DNA from: Delphinus delphis
Taxonomy: Eukaryota > Chordata > Mammalia > Artiodactyla > Delphinidae
Assembly: GCF_949987515.2 (NCBI RefSeq)
Contig: NW_027192658.1
Coordinates: 1,984,001 to 2,048,000 of the forward strand
DNA length: 64,000 bases
Direction: 5' to 3'
The notes beneath the pieces are model-generated. The model saw nothing but the letters and a program-made list of their open reading frames with translations. It searched no databases and was not told where the DNA came from. The position numbers were made by a program, and so were the translations under genes. The first letter of the stretch is position 1. Every line of letters starts with the position of its first letter. Below, piece by piece: positions 52,476 to 64,000 of this stretch.

Positions 52476-55400
52476 TCACCTAACCCTAACCCTAGCCCGA
52501 ACCCTAACCCTAACCCTTCCCCGAAGCCTGACCCTCACCCGTCCCCTAATCCTAACCCGTACGCTAACACTAACCCGCGCCCTCACACGCACGCTCCCCC
52601 TAAAGCGTTGCCGTACCCTCACCTGGACCCTAAACCGTCCCCGTCCCCTAACCCTGACCCTAGCCCGAACCCTAACCCTAACCCTTTCCCGAAGCCTGAC
52701 CCTCACCCATCCTCTAATCCTAACCCGTACGATAACACTAACACGCGCCCTCACACGCACGCTCCCCCTAAAGCGTTGCCGTACCCTCACCTGGACCCTA
52801 AACCGTCCCTGTCCCTTAACCCTAACCCTAGCCCGAACCCTAACCCTAACCCTTCCCCGAAGCCTGACCTTCACCCGTCCCCTAATCCTAACCCGTACGC
52901 TAACACTAACCCGCGCCCTCACACGCACGCTCCCCCTAAAGCGTTGCCGTACCCTCACCTGGACCCTAAACCGTCCCTGTACCCTAACCCTAACCCTAGC
53001 CCGAACCCTAACCCTAACCCTTCCCCGAAGCCTGACCCTCACCCGTCCCATAATCCTAACCCGTACGCTAACACTAACCCGCGCCCTCACACGCACGCTC
53101 CCCCTAAAGCGTTGCCGTACCCTCACCTGGACCCTAAAACGTCCCCATCCCCTAACCCTAACCCTAGCCCGAACCCTAAACCTAACCCTTCCCCGAAGCA
53201 TGACCCTCACCCGTCCCCTAATCCTAACCCATATGCTAACACAAACCCGCGCCCTCACACGCACGCTCCCCCTAAAGCGTTGCCGTACGCTCACCTGGAC
53301 CCTAAACAGTCCCCGTCCCCTAACCCTAAACCTAGCCCGAACCCTAACCCTAACCCTTCCCCGAAGCCTGACCCTCACCCGTCCCGTAATCCTAACCCGT
53401 ACGCTAACACTAACCCGCGCCCTCACACACACGCTCCCCCTAAAGCGTTGCCGTACCCTCACCTGGACCCTAAACCGTCCCCGTCCCCTAACCCTAACCC
53501 TAGCCCGAACCCTAACCCTAACCCTTCCCCGAAGCCTGACCCTCACCCGTCCCCTAATCCTAACCCGTACGCTAACACTAACACGCGCCCTCACACGCAC
53601 GCTCCCCCTAAAGCGTTGCCGTACACTCACCTGGACCCTAAACCGTCCCCGTCTCCTAACCCTAACCCTAGCCCGAACCCTTACCCTAACCCTTCCCCAA
53701 CGCTTGACCCTCACCCGTCCCCTAATCCTAACCCGTACGCTAACACTAACCCACGCCCTCACACGCACGCTCCCCCTAAAGCGTTGCTGTACCCTCACCT
53801 GGACCATAAACCGTCCCCGTCCCCTAACCCTAACCCTAGCCCGAACCCTAACCCTAACCGTTCCCCGAAGCCTGACCCTCACCCGTCCCCTAATCCTAAC
53901 CCGTACGCTAACAATAACCCGCGCCCTCACACCCACGCTCTCCCTAAAGCGTTGTTGTACCCTCACCTGGACCCTAAACCGTCCCCGTCCCTTAACCCTA
54001 ACCCTAGCCCGAACCCTAACCGTAACCCTTCCCCGAAGCCTGACCCTCACCCGTCCCCTAATCCTAACCCGTACGCTAACACTAACCCGCGCCCTCACAC
54101 GCACGCTCCCCGTAAAGCGTTGCCGTACCCTCACCTGGACCCTAAACCGTCCCCGTCCCCTAACCCTAACCCTAGCCCGAACCCTAACCCTAAAACTTCC
54201 CCGAAGCCTGACCCTCACCCGTCCCCTAATCCTAACCCGTACACTAACACTAACCCGCGCCCTCACACGCACGCTCCCCCTAAAGCGTTGCCGTACCCTC
54301 ACCTGGACCCTAAACCGTCCCCGTCCCCTAACCCTAACCCTAGCCCGAACCCTAACCCTTACCCTTCCCCGAAGCCTGACCCTCACCCGTCCCCTAATCC
54401 TAACCCGTACGCTAACACTAACCCGCGCCCTCACACGCACGCTCCCCCTAAAGCGTTGCCGTACCCTCACCTGGACCCTAAACCGTCCCCGACCCCTAAC
54501 CCTAACCCTAGCCCGAACCCTAACCCTAACCCTTCCCCGAAGCCTGACCCTCACCCGTCCCATAATCCTAACCCGCACGCTAACACTAACCCGCGCCCTC
54601 ACACGCACGCTCCCCCTAAAGCGTTGCCGTACCCTCACCTGGACCCTAAACCGTCCCCATCCCCTAACCCTAACCCTAGCCCGAACCCTAACCCTAAACC
54701 TTCCCCGAAGCCTGACACTCACCCGTCCCCTAATCCTAACCCGTATGCTAACACTACCCCGCGCCCTCACACGCACGCTCCCCCTAAACCGTTGCCGTAC
54801 CCTCACCTGGACCCTAAACCGTCCCCGTCACCTAACCCTAACCCTAGCCCGAACCCTAACCCTAACCCTTCCCAGAAGCATGACCCTCACCCGTCCCCTA
54901 ATCCTAACACGTACGCTAACACTAACCCACGCCCTCACACGCATGCTCCCCCTAAAGCGTTGCCGTACCCTCACCTGGACCCTAAAACGTCCCCGTCCCC
55001 TAACCCTAACCCTAGCCCGAACCCTAACCCTAACCCTTCCCCGAAGCCTGACCCTCACCCGTCCCCTAATCCTAACCCGTACGCTAACACTAACCCGCGC
55101 CCTCACACGCACGCTCCCCCTAAAGCGTTGCCGTACCCTCACCTGGACCCTAAACCGTCCCCGTCCCCTAACCCTAACCCTAGCCTGAACCCTAACCCTA
55201 ACGCTTCCCCGAAGCCTGACCCTCACCCGTCCCCTAATCCTAACCCGTACGCTAACACTAACCCACGCCCTCACATGCACGCTCCCCCTAAAGCGTTGCC
55301 GTACCCTCACCTGGACCCTAAACCGTCCCCGTCCCCTAACCCTAACCCTAGCCCGAACCGTAACCCTAACCCTTCCCCGAAGCCTGACCCTCACCCGTCC

Positions 55401-56298
55401 CCTAATCCTAACCCGTACGCTAACACTAACCCGCGCCCTCACACGCACGCTCCCCCTAAAGCGTTGCCGTACCCTCACCTGGACCCTAAACCGTCCCCGT
55501 CCCCTAACCCGAACCCTAGCCCGAACCCTTACCCTAACACTTCCCCGAAGCCTGACTCTCACCCGTCCCCTAATCCTAACCCGTACGCTAACACTAAACC
55601 ACGCCCTCACACGCATGCTCCCCCTAAAGCGTTGCTGTACCCTCACCTGGACACTACACCGTCCCCGTCCCCTAACCCTAGCCCGAACCCTAACCCTAAC
55701 CCTTCCCCGAAGCCTGACCCTCACCCGTCCCCTAATCCTAACCCGTACGCTAACACTAACCCGCGCCCTCACACCTACGCTCCCCCTAAAGCGTTGCTGT
55801 ACCCTCACCTGGACCCTAAACCGTCCCCGTCCCCTAACCCTAACCCTAGCCCGAACCCTAACCGTAACCCTTCCCCGAAGCCTGACCCTCACCCGTCCCC
55901 TAATCCTAACCCGTACGCTAACACTAACCCGCGCCCTCACACGCACGCTCCCCCTAAAGCGTTGCCGTACCCTCACCTGGACCCTAAACCGTCCCCGTCC
56001 CCTAACCCTAACCCTAGCCCGAACCCTAACCCTAACACTTCCCTGAAGCCTGACCCTCACCCGTCCCCTAATCCTAACCCGTACGCTAACACTAACCCAC
56101 GCCCTCACACGCACGCTCCCCCTAAAGCGTTGCCGTACCCTCACCTGGACCCTAAACCGTCCCCGTCCCCTAACCCTAACCCTAGCCCGAACCCTAACCC
56201 TAACCCTTCCCCGAAGCCTGACCCTCACCCGTCCCCTAATCCTAACACGTACGCTAACACTAACGCGCGCCCTCACACGCACGCTCCCCCTAAAGCAT
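52476..56298 (+). repeat. Satellite block without an obvious HOR
   Basis: About 23 monomers with scattered private substitutions. I could not pair them confidently with other blocks. The only length changes are one 6-bp deletion near 55,675 and the only uncompensated single-base insertion in the window, which marks its right edge near 56,304. This may be an older or less homogenised part of the array. Confidence 0.75.
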
Positions 56299-59200
56299 TG
56301 CCGTAACCCTCACCTGGACCCTAAACCGTCCCCGTCCCCTAACCCTAACCCTAGCCCGAACCCTAACCCTAACACTTCCCCGAAGCCTGACCCTCACCCG
56401 TCCCCTAATCTTAACCCGTACGCTAACACTAACCCGCGCCCTCACACGCACGCTCCCCCTAAAGCGTTGCCGTACCCTCACCTGGACCCTAAACCGTCCC
56501 CGTCCCCTAACCCTAACCCTAGACTGAACCCTAACCCTAACCCTTCCCCGAAGCCTGACCCTCACCCATCCCCTAATCCTAACCCGTACGCTAACACTAC
56601 CCCGCGCCCTCACACGCACGCTCCCCCTAAAGCGTTGCCGTACCCTCACCTGGACCCTAAACCGTCCCCGTCCCCTAACCCTAACCCTAGCCCGAACCCT
56701 AACCCTAACCCTTCCCCGAAGCCTGACCCTCACCCGTCCCCTAATCCTAACACGTACGCTAACACTAACCCGCGCCCTCACACGCACGCTCCCCCTAAAG
56801 CATTGCCGTACCCTCACCTGGACCCTAAACCGTCCCCGTCCCCTAACCCTAACCCTAGCCCGAACCCTAACCCTATCACTTCCCCGAAGCCTGACTCTCA
56901 CCCGTCCCCTAATCCTAACACGTACGCTAACACTAACCCGCGCCCTCACATGCACGCTCCCCCTAAAGCGTTGCCGTACCCTCACCTGGACCCTAAACCA
57001 TCCCCGTTCCCTAACCCTATCCGTAGCCCGAACCCTAACCCTAACCCTTCCCCGAAGCCTGACCCTCACCCGTCCCCTAATCCTAATCCGTACGCTAACA
57101 CAAACCCGCGCCCTCACACGCACGCTCCCCCTAAAGCGTTGCCGTACCCTCACCTGGACCCTAAACAGTCCCCGTCCCCTAACCCTAACCCTAGCCCGAA
57201 CCCTAACCCTAACGCTTCCCCGAAGCCTGACCCTCACCCGTCCCCTAATCCTAACCCGTACGCTAACACTAACCCACGCCCTCACATGAACGCTCCCCCT
57301 AAAGCGTTGCCGTACCCTCACCTGGACCCTAAACCGTCCCCGTCCCCTAACCCTAACCCTAGCCTGAACCCTAACCCTAACGCTTCCCCGAAGCCTGACC
57401 CTCACCCGTCCCCTAATCCTAACCCGTACGCTAACACTCACCCGCGCCCTCACACGCACGCTCCCCCTAAAGCGTTGCCGTACCCTCACCTGGACCCTAA
57501 ACCGTCCCCGTCCCCTAACCCTAACCCTAGCCCGAACCCTAACCCTAACACTTCCCCGAAGCCTGACCCTCACCCGTCCCCTAATCCTAACCCGTATGCT
57601 AACACTAACCCGCGCCCTGACACGCACGCTCCCCCTAAAGCGTTGCCGTACCCTCACCTGGACCCTAAACCGTCCCCGTCCCCTAACCCTAACCCTAGCC
57701 CGAACCCTAACCCTAACCCTTCCCCGAAGCCTGACCCTCACCCGTCCCCTAATCCTAACCCGTACGCTAACACTAACCCGCGCCCTCACACGCACGCTCC
57801 CCCTAAAGCGTTGCCGTACCCTCACCTGGACCCTAAACCGTCCCCGTCCCCTAACCCTAACCCTAGCCCGAACCCTAACCCTAACACTTCCCCGAAGCCT
57901 GACCCTCACCCGTCCCCAAATCCTAACCCATACGCTAACAGTAACCCACGCCCTCACACGCACGCTCCCCCTAAAGCGTTGCCGTACCCTCACCTGGACC
58001 CTAAACCGTCCCCGTCCCCTAACCCTAAACCTAGCCCGAACCCTAACCCTAACCCGTCCCTGAAGCCTGACCCTCACCCGTCCCCTAATCCTAACCCGTA
58101 CGCTAACACTAACCCGCGCCCTCACACCCACGCTCCCCCTAAAGCGTTGCTGTGCCCTCACCTGGACCCTAAACCGTCCCCGTCCCCTAACCCTAAACCC
58201 TGCCCGAACCCTAACCCTAACCCTTCCCCGAAGCCTGACCCTCACCCGTCCCCTAATCCTAACCCGTACGCTAACACTAACCCGCGCCCTCACACGCACG
58301 CTCCCCCTAAAGCGTTGCTGTACCCTCACCTGGAACCTAAACCGTCCCCGTCCCCTAATCCTAACCCTAGCCCGAACCCTAACCCTAACACTTCCCCGAA
58401 GCCTGACCCTCACCCGTCCCCTAATCCTAACCCATACGCTAACACTAACCCACGCCATCACACGCACGCTCCCCCTAAAGCGTTGCCGTACCCTCACCTG
58501 GACCCTAAACCGTCCCCGTCCCCTAACCCTAACCCTAGCCCGAACCCTAACCCTAACCCTTCCCCGAAGCCTGACCCTCACCCGTCCCCTAATCCTAACC
58601 CGTACGCTAACACTAACCCGCGCCCTCACACGCACGCTCCCCCTAAAACGTTGCCGTCCCCTCACCTGGACCCTAAACCGTCCCCGTCCCCTAACTCTAA
58701 CCCTAGCCCGAACCCTAACCCTAACCCTTCCCCGAAGCCTGACCCTCACCCGTCCCCTAATCCTAACCCGTACGCTAACACTACCCCGCGCCCTCACACG
58801 CACGCTCCCCCTAAAGTGTTGCCGTACCCTCACCTGGACCCTAAACCGTCCCCGTCACCTAACCCTAACCCTAGCCCGAACCCTAACCCTAACCCTTCCC
58901 CGAAGCATGACCCTGAACCGTCCCCTAATCCTAACCCGTACGCTAACACTAACCCGCGCCCTCACACGCACGCTCCCCCTAAAGCGTTGCCATACCCTCA
59001 CCTGGACCCTAAACCGTCCCCGTCCCCTAACCTTAACCCTAGCCCGAACCCTAAACCTAACCCTTCCCCGAAGCCTGACCCTCACCCGTCCCCTAATCCT
59101 AACCCGTACGCTAACACTACCCCGCGCCCTCATACGCACGCTCCCCCTAAAGTGTTGCCGTACCCTCACCTGGACCCTAAACCGTCCCCGTCACCTAACC

Positions 59201-62200
59201 CTAACCCTAGCCCGAACCCTAACCCTAACCCTTCCCCGAAGCATGACCCTGAACCGTCCCCTAATCCTGACCCGTACGCTAACACTAACCCGCACCCTCA
59301 CACGCACGCTCCCCGTAAAGCGTTGCCGTACCCTCATCTGGACCCTAAACTGTCCCCGTCCCCTAACCCTAACCCTAGCCCGAACCCTAACCCTAACCGT
59401 TCCCTGAAGCCTGACCTTCACCCGTCCCCTAATCCTAACCCGTACGCTAACACTAACCCGCGCCCTCACACGCACGCTCCCACTAAAGCGTTGCCGTACC
59501 CTCACCTGGACCCAAAACCGTCCCCGTCCCCTAACCCTAACCCTAGCCCAAACCCTAACCCTAACCCTTCCCCGAAGCCTGAGCCTCACACGTCCCCTAA
59601 TCCTAACCCGTACACTAACACTACCCCACGCCCTCACACGCACGCTCCCCCTAAAGCGTTGCCGTACCCTCACCTGGACCCTAAACCGTCCCCGTCACCT
59701 AACCCTAACCCTAGCCCGAACCCTAACCCTAACCCTTCCCCGAAGCCTGACCCTCACCCGTCCCCTAATCCTAACCCGTACGCTAACACTACCCCGCGCC
59801 CTCACACGCACGCTCCCCCTAAAGCGTTGCCGTACCCTCACCTGGACCCTAAACCGTCCCCGTCCCCTAACCCTAACCCTAGCCCGAACTCTAACCCTAA
59901 CCCTTCCCCGAAGCCTGACTCTCACCCGTCCCCTAATCCTAACACGTACGCTAACACTAACCCGCGCCCTCACACGCACGCTCCCCCTAAAGCATTGCCG
60001 TACCCTCACCTGGACCCTAAACCGTCCCCGTCCCCTAACCCTAACCCTAGCCCGAACCCTAACCCTAACGCTTCCCCGAAGCCTGACTCTCACCCATCCC
60101 CTAATCCTAACCCGTACGCTAACACTAACCCGCGCCCTCACATGCACGCTCCCCCTAAAGCGTTGCCGTACCCTCACCTGGACCCTAAACCATCCCCGTC
60201 CCCTAACCCTATCCGTAGCCCGAACCCTAACCCTAACCCTTCCCCGAAGCCTGACCCTCACCCGTCCCCTAATCCTTACCCGTACGCTAACACAAACCCG
60301 CGCCCTCACACGCACGCTCCCCCTAAAGCGTTGCCGTACCCTCACCTGGACCCTAAACAGTCCCCGTCCCCTAACCCTAACCCTAGCCCGAACCCTAACC
60401 CTAACGCTTCCCCGAAGCCTGACACTCACCCATTCCCTAATCCTAACCCATAAGCTAACACTAACCCGCGCCATCACACCCACGCTCCCCCTAAAGCGTT
60501 GCTGTGCCTTACCTGGACCCTAAACCGTCCCTGTCCCCTAACCCTAAACCTAGCCCGAACCCTAACCCTAACCCTTCCCCGAAGCCTGACACTCACCCGT
60601 CCCCTAATCCTAACCCGTACGCTAACACTAACCCGCGCCCTCACACGCACGCTCCCCCTAAAGCGTTGCTGTACCCTCACCTAGAACCTAAACCGTCCCC
60701 GTCCCCTAATCCTAACCCTAGCCCGAACCCTAACCGTAACACTTCCCCGAAGCCTGACCCTCACCCATTCCCTAATCCTAACCCATAAGCTAACACTAAC
60801 CCGCGCCATCACACGCACGCCCCCCCTAAAGCGTTGCCGTACCCTCACCTGGACCCTAAACTGTCTCCGTCCCCTAACCCTAACCCTAGCCCGAACCCTA
60901 ACCCTAACCGTTCCCCGAAGCCTGACCTTCACCCGTCCCCTAATCCTAACCCGTACGCTAACACTAACCCGCGCCCTCACACGCACGCTCCCCCTAAAGC
61001 GTTGCCGTACCCTCACCTGGACCCTAAACCGTCCCCGTCCCCTAAGCCTAACCCTAGCCCAAACCCTAACCCTAACCCTTCCCCGAAGCCTGACCCTCAC
61101 CCGTCCCCTAATCCTAACCCGTACGCTAACACTACCCCGCGCCCTCACACGCACGCTCCCCCTAAAGCGTTGCCGTACCCTCACCTGGACCCTAAACCGT
61201 CCCCGTCACCTAACCCTAACCCTAGCCCGAACCCTAACCCTAACACTTCCCCGAAGCCTGACCCTCACCCGTCCCCTAATCCTAATCCGTACGCTAACAC
61301 TAACCCGCGCCCTCACACGCACGCTCCCCCTAAAGCGTTGCCGTACCCTCACCTGGACCCTAAACAGTCCCCGTCCCCTAACCCTAACCCTAGCCCGAAC
61401 CCTAACCCTAACGCTTCCCCGAAGCCTGACCCTCACCCGTCCCCTAATCCTAACCCGTACGCTAACACTAACCCACGCCCTCACATGAACGCTCCCCCTA
61501 AAGCGTTGCCGTACCCTCACCTGGACCCTAAACCGTCCCCGTCCCCTAACCCTAACCCTAGCCCGAACCCTAACCCTAACCCTTCCCCGAAGCCTGACCC
61601 TCACCCGTCCCCTAATCCTAACCCGTATGCTAACACTAACCCGCGCCCTGACACGCACGCTCCCCCTAAATCGTTGCCGTACCCTCACCTGGACCCTAAA
61701 CCGTCCCCGTCCCCTAACCCTAACCCTAGCCCGAACCCTAACCCTAACCCTTCCCCGAAGCCTGACCCTCACCCGTCCCCTAATCCTAACCCGTACGCTA
61801 ACACTAACCCGCGCCCTCACACGCACGCTCCCCCTAAAGCGTTGCCGTACCCTCACCTGGACCCTAAACCGTCCCTGTCCCCTAACCCTAACCCTAGCCC
61901 GAACCCTAACCCTAACACTTCCCCGAAGCCTGACCCTCACCCGTCCCCAAATCCTAACCCATACGCTAACAGTAACCCACGCCCTCACACGCACGCTCCC
62001 CCTAAAGCGTTGCCGTACCCTCACCTGGACCCTAAACCGTCCCCGTCCCCTAACCCTAAACCTAGCCCGAACCCTAACCCTAACCCTTCCCTGAAGCCTG
62101 ACCCTCACCCGTCCCCTAATCCTAACCCGTACGCTAACACTAACCCGCGCCCTCACACCCACGCTCCCCCTAAAGCGTTGCTGTGCACTCACCTGGACCC

Positions 62201-64000
62201 TAAACCGTCCCCGTCCCCTAACCCTAAACCCTGCCCGAACCCTAGCCCTAAACCTTCCCCGAAGCCTGACACTCACCCGTCCCCTAATCCTAACCCGTAC
62301 GCTAACACTAACCCGCGCCCTCACACGCACGCTCCCCCTAAAGCGTTGCTGTACCCTCAACTGGAACCTAAACCGTCCCCGTCCCCTCACCTAACCCTAG
62401 CCCGAACCCTAACCCTAACACTTCCCCGAAGCCTGACCCTCACCCGTCGCCTAATCCTAACCCATACGCTAACACTAACCCGCGCCCTCACACGCACGCT
62501 CCCCCTAAAGCGTTGCCGTACCCTCACCTGGACCCTAAACCGTCCCCGTCCCCTAACCCTAACCCTAGCCCGAACCCTAACCCTAACCCTTCCCCGAAGC
62601 CTGACCCTCACACGTCCCCTAATCCTAACCCGTACGCTAACAATAACCCGCGCCCTCACACGCACGCTCCCCCTAAAACGTTGCCGTCCCCTCACCTGGA
62701 CCCTAAACCGTCCCCGTCCCCTAACTCTAACCCTAGCCCGAACCCTAACCCTAACCCTTCCCCGAAGCCTGACCCTCACCCGTCCCCTAATCCTAACCCG
62801 TACGCTAACACTACCCCGCGCCCTCACACGCACGCTCCCCCTAAAGTGTTGCCGTACCCTCACCTGGACCCTAAACCGTCCCCGTCACCTAACCCTAACC
62901 CTAGCCCGAACCCTAACCCTAACCCTTCCCCGAAGCATGACCCTGAACCGTCCCCTAATCCTAACCCGTACGCTAACACTAACCCGCACCCTCACACGCA
63001 CGCTCCCCGTAAAGCGTTGCCGTACCCTCACCTGGACCCTAAACTGTCCCCGTCCCCTAACCCTAACCCTAGCCCGAACCCTAACCCTAACCGTTCCCCG
63101 AAGCCTGACCTTCACCCGTCCCCTAATCCTAACCCGTACGCTAACACTATCCCGCGCCCTCACATGCACGCTCCCCCTAAAGCGTTGCCGTACCCTCACC
63201 TGGACCCTAAACCGTCCCCGTCCCCTAAGCCTAACCCTAGCCCAAACCCTAACCCTAACCCTTCCCCGAAGCCTGACCCTCACCCGTCCCATAATCCTAA
63301 CCCGTACGCTAACACTACCCCGCGCCCTCACACGCACGCTCCCCCTAAAGCGTTGCCGTACCCTCACCTGGACCCTAAACCGTCCCCGTCACCTAACCCT
63401 AACCCTAGCCCGAACCCTAACCCTAACACTTCCCCGAAGCCTGACCCTCACCCGTCCCCTAATCCTAACCCGTACGCTAACACTAACCCGCGCCCTCACA
63501 CGCACGCTCCCACTAAAGCGTTGCCGTACCCTCACCTGGACCCTAAACCGTCCCCGTCCCCTAACCCTAACCCTAGCCCGAACCCTAACCCTAACACTTC
63601 TCCGAAGCCTGACCCTCACCCGTCCCCAAATCCTAACCCATACGCTAACAGTAACCCACGCCCTCACACGCACGCTCCCCCTAAAGCGTTGCCGTACCCT
63701 CACCTGGACCCTAAACCGTCCCCGTCCCCTAACCCTAAACCTAGCCCGAACCCTAACCCTAACACTTCCCTGAAGCCTGACCCTCACCCGTCCCCTAATC
63801 CTAACCCGTACGCTAACACTAACCCGCGCCCTCACACCCACGCTCCCCCTAAAGCGTTGCTGTGCCCTCACCTGGACCCTAAACCGTCCCCGTCCCCTAA
63901 CCCTAAACCCTGCCCGAACCCTAACCCTAACCCTTCCCCGAAGCCTGACACTCACCCGTCCCCTAATCCTAACCCGTACGCTAACACTAACCCGCGCCCT
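56299..64000 (+). repeat. 24/25-monomer HOR region, right edge
   Basis: The variants AAACAGTCC (57,162) and CACATGAACGC (57,281) recur 4,199 bp on. CCCCAAATCC with AACAGTAACCC (57,941) recurs 4,031 bp on. AAAACGTTGCCGTCCCC (58,651) recurs 4,030 bp on, so one monomer was lost in the second copy. Extra partial copies exist: AAACAGTCC is also at 60,354, and the CAGTAACCC monomer is also at 63,651. The window ends inside this HOR with 144 bp of an incomplete monomer. Confidence 0.83.

Larger units (their letters stand above)
1..64000 (+). repeat. 168-bp telomere-like satellite array, whole window
   Basis: The TTGCCG landmark recurs every 168 bp from position 72 to 63,857, giving 382 whole monomers. 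The net length deficit against 382 x 168 is 391 bp. I account for it as eighteen 18-bp deletions, three 6-bp deletions, two 6-bp insertions, 62 single-base deletions and one single-base insertion. All monomers have the same orientation, and no foreign sequence interrupts them. The consensus is about 62% GC, with C near 50% and G near 12%, and carries 13 CpG per monomer. It is built from 28 in-phase CCCTAA-like hexamers. This is a eukaryotic satellite, probably subtelomeric or centromeric. Chromosome position and species are inference and cannot be settled from this window. Confidence 0.98.

Noticed and set aside
47565..56306. A 2,913-codon open frame on the + strand (Pro-Asn/Pro-Ser rich), with a 2,869-codon overlapping Leu-Thr/Arg frame at 46,579-55,188
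   Set aside because: Both frames are open because CCCTAA-type hexamers contain stops only in the third frame. They overlap each other, start at TTG or chance ATG codons, show no codon-level conservation, and are broken and re-formed by one-base deletions across the array. No domain or signal sequence is recognisable.
1..64000. CRISPR array
   Set aside because: There are no unique spacers. The repeats are contiguous, 168 bp long, and diverge by point substitution.
1..64000. True telomere tract or TTTAGGG (plant-type) repeats
   Set aside because: Perfect CCCTAA runs never exceed about 22 nt, and the underlying period is 6, not 7.
1..64000. Transposable elements, tRNA, rRNA or unique islands
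   Set aside because: Every position fits within the 168-bp monomer lattice. I saw no break in the period, no inverted orientation and no low-C segment that would mark an insertion.
1..64000. Species assignment
   Set aside because: TTAGGG-type telomere motifs are shared by too many eukaryotic lineages, and I do not recognise this 168-bp consensus. A search of satellite and whole-genome databases with 240-407 would settle it.

Overview
The window is one uninterrupted tandem satellite array. I find no protein-coding gene, RNA gene, transposon, CRISPR array or unique spacer in its 64,000 bases. The repeat unit is 168 bp. Measured from the recurring TTGCCG landmark, 382 complete monomers lie between positions 72 and 63,856, with a partial monomer at each edge (71 bp on the left, 144 bp on the right). 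All monomers face the same way. The consensus is about 50% C, 12% G, 22% A and 16% T, so the + strand is strongly C-rich throughout.

The 168-bp unit is exactly 28 x 6 bp, and nearly every hexamer is a recognisable variant of CCCTAA, the complement of the TTAGGG telomere repeat. Seven of 28 hexamers are perfect CCCTAA, sixteen are within one substitution, and the phase is unbroken across the monomer junction. The simplest reading is a satellite that arose from a block of telomere-type repeats that mutated mainly by substitution and was then amplified as a 168-bp unit. This points to a eukaryotic chromosome, probably subtelomeric or centromeric/heterochromatic, in a lineage with TTAGGG telomeres (vertebrates, many other animals, many fungi, some protists). 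The species cannot be named from this sequence.

Layout: 1-3,070 irregular monomers with a 3-monomer local duplication; 3,071-7,267 and 7,268-11,465 two adjacent, nearly identical 25-monomer higher-order repeats (HORs); 11,466-12,958 irregular; 12,959-13,964 and 13,965-14,970 a virtually identical 6-monomer tandem duplication; 14,971-20,808 a mosaic related to 40.2-42.6 kb; 20,809-29,595 (53 monomers), 29,596-37,738 (49), 37,739-42,578 (29), 42,579-47,753 (31) and 47,754 to about 49,190 (truncated), successive HOR units that all begin with the same marker monomer; about 49,191-52,475 local 7-, 8- and 13-monomer duplications; 52,476-56,298 monomers without an obvious HOR; 56,299-64,000 a 24/25-monomer HOR.

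The very long open frames on both strands are a by-product of the hexamer period. CCCTAA repeats are stop-free in the Pro-Asn and Leu-Thr frames of the + strand and in the Arg-Val frame of the - strand. They should not be annotated as genes. Points worth a second look are the strict hexamer register, the quantised indels, the HOR ladder, the dense G-quadruplex potential on the - strand, and the open Val-Arg frame in the TERRA orientation.
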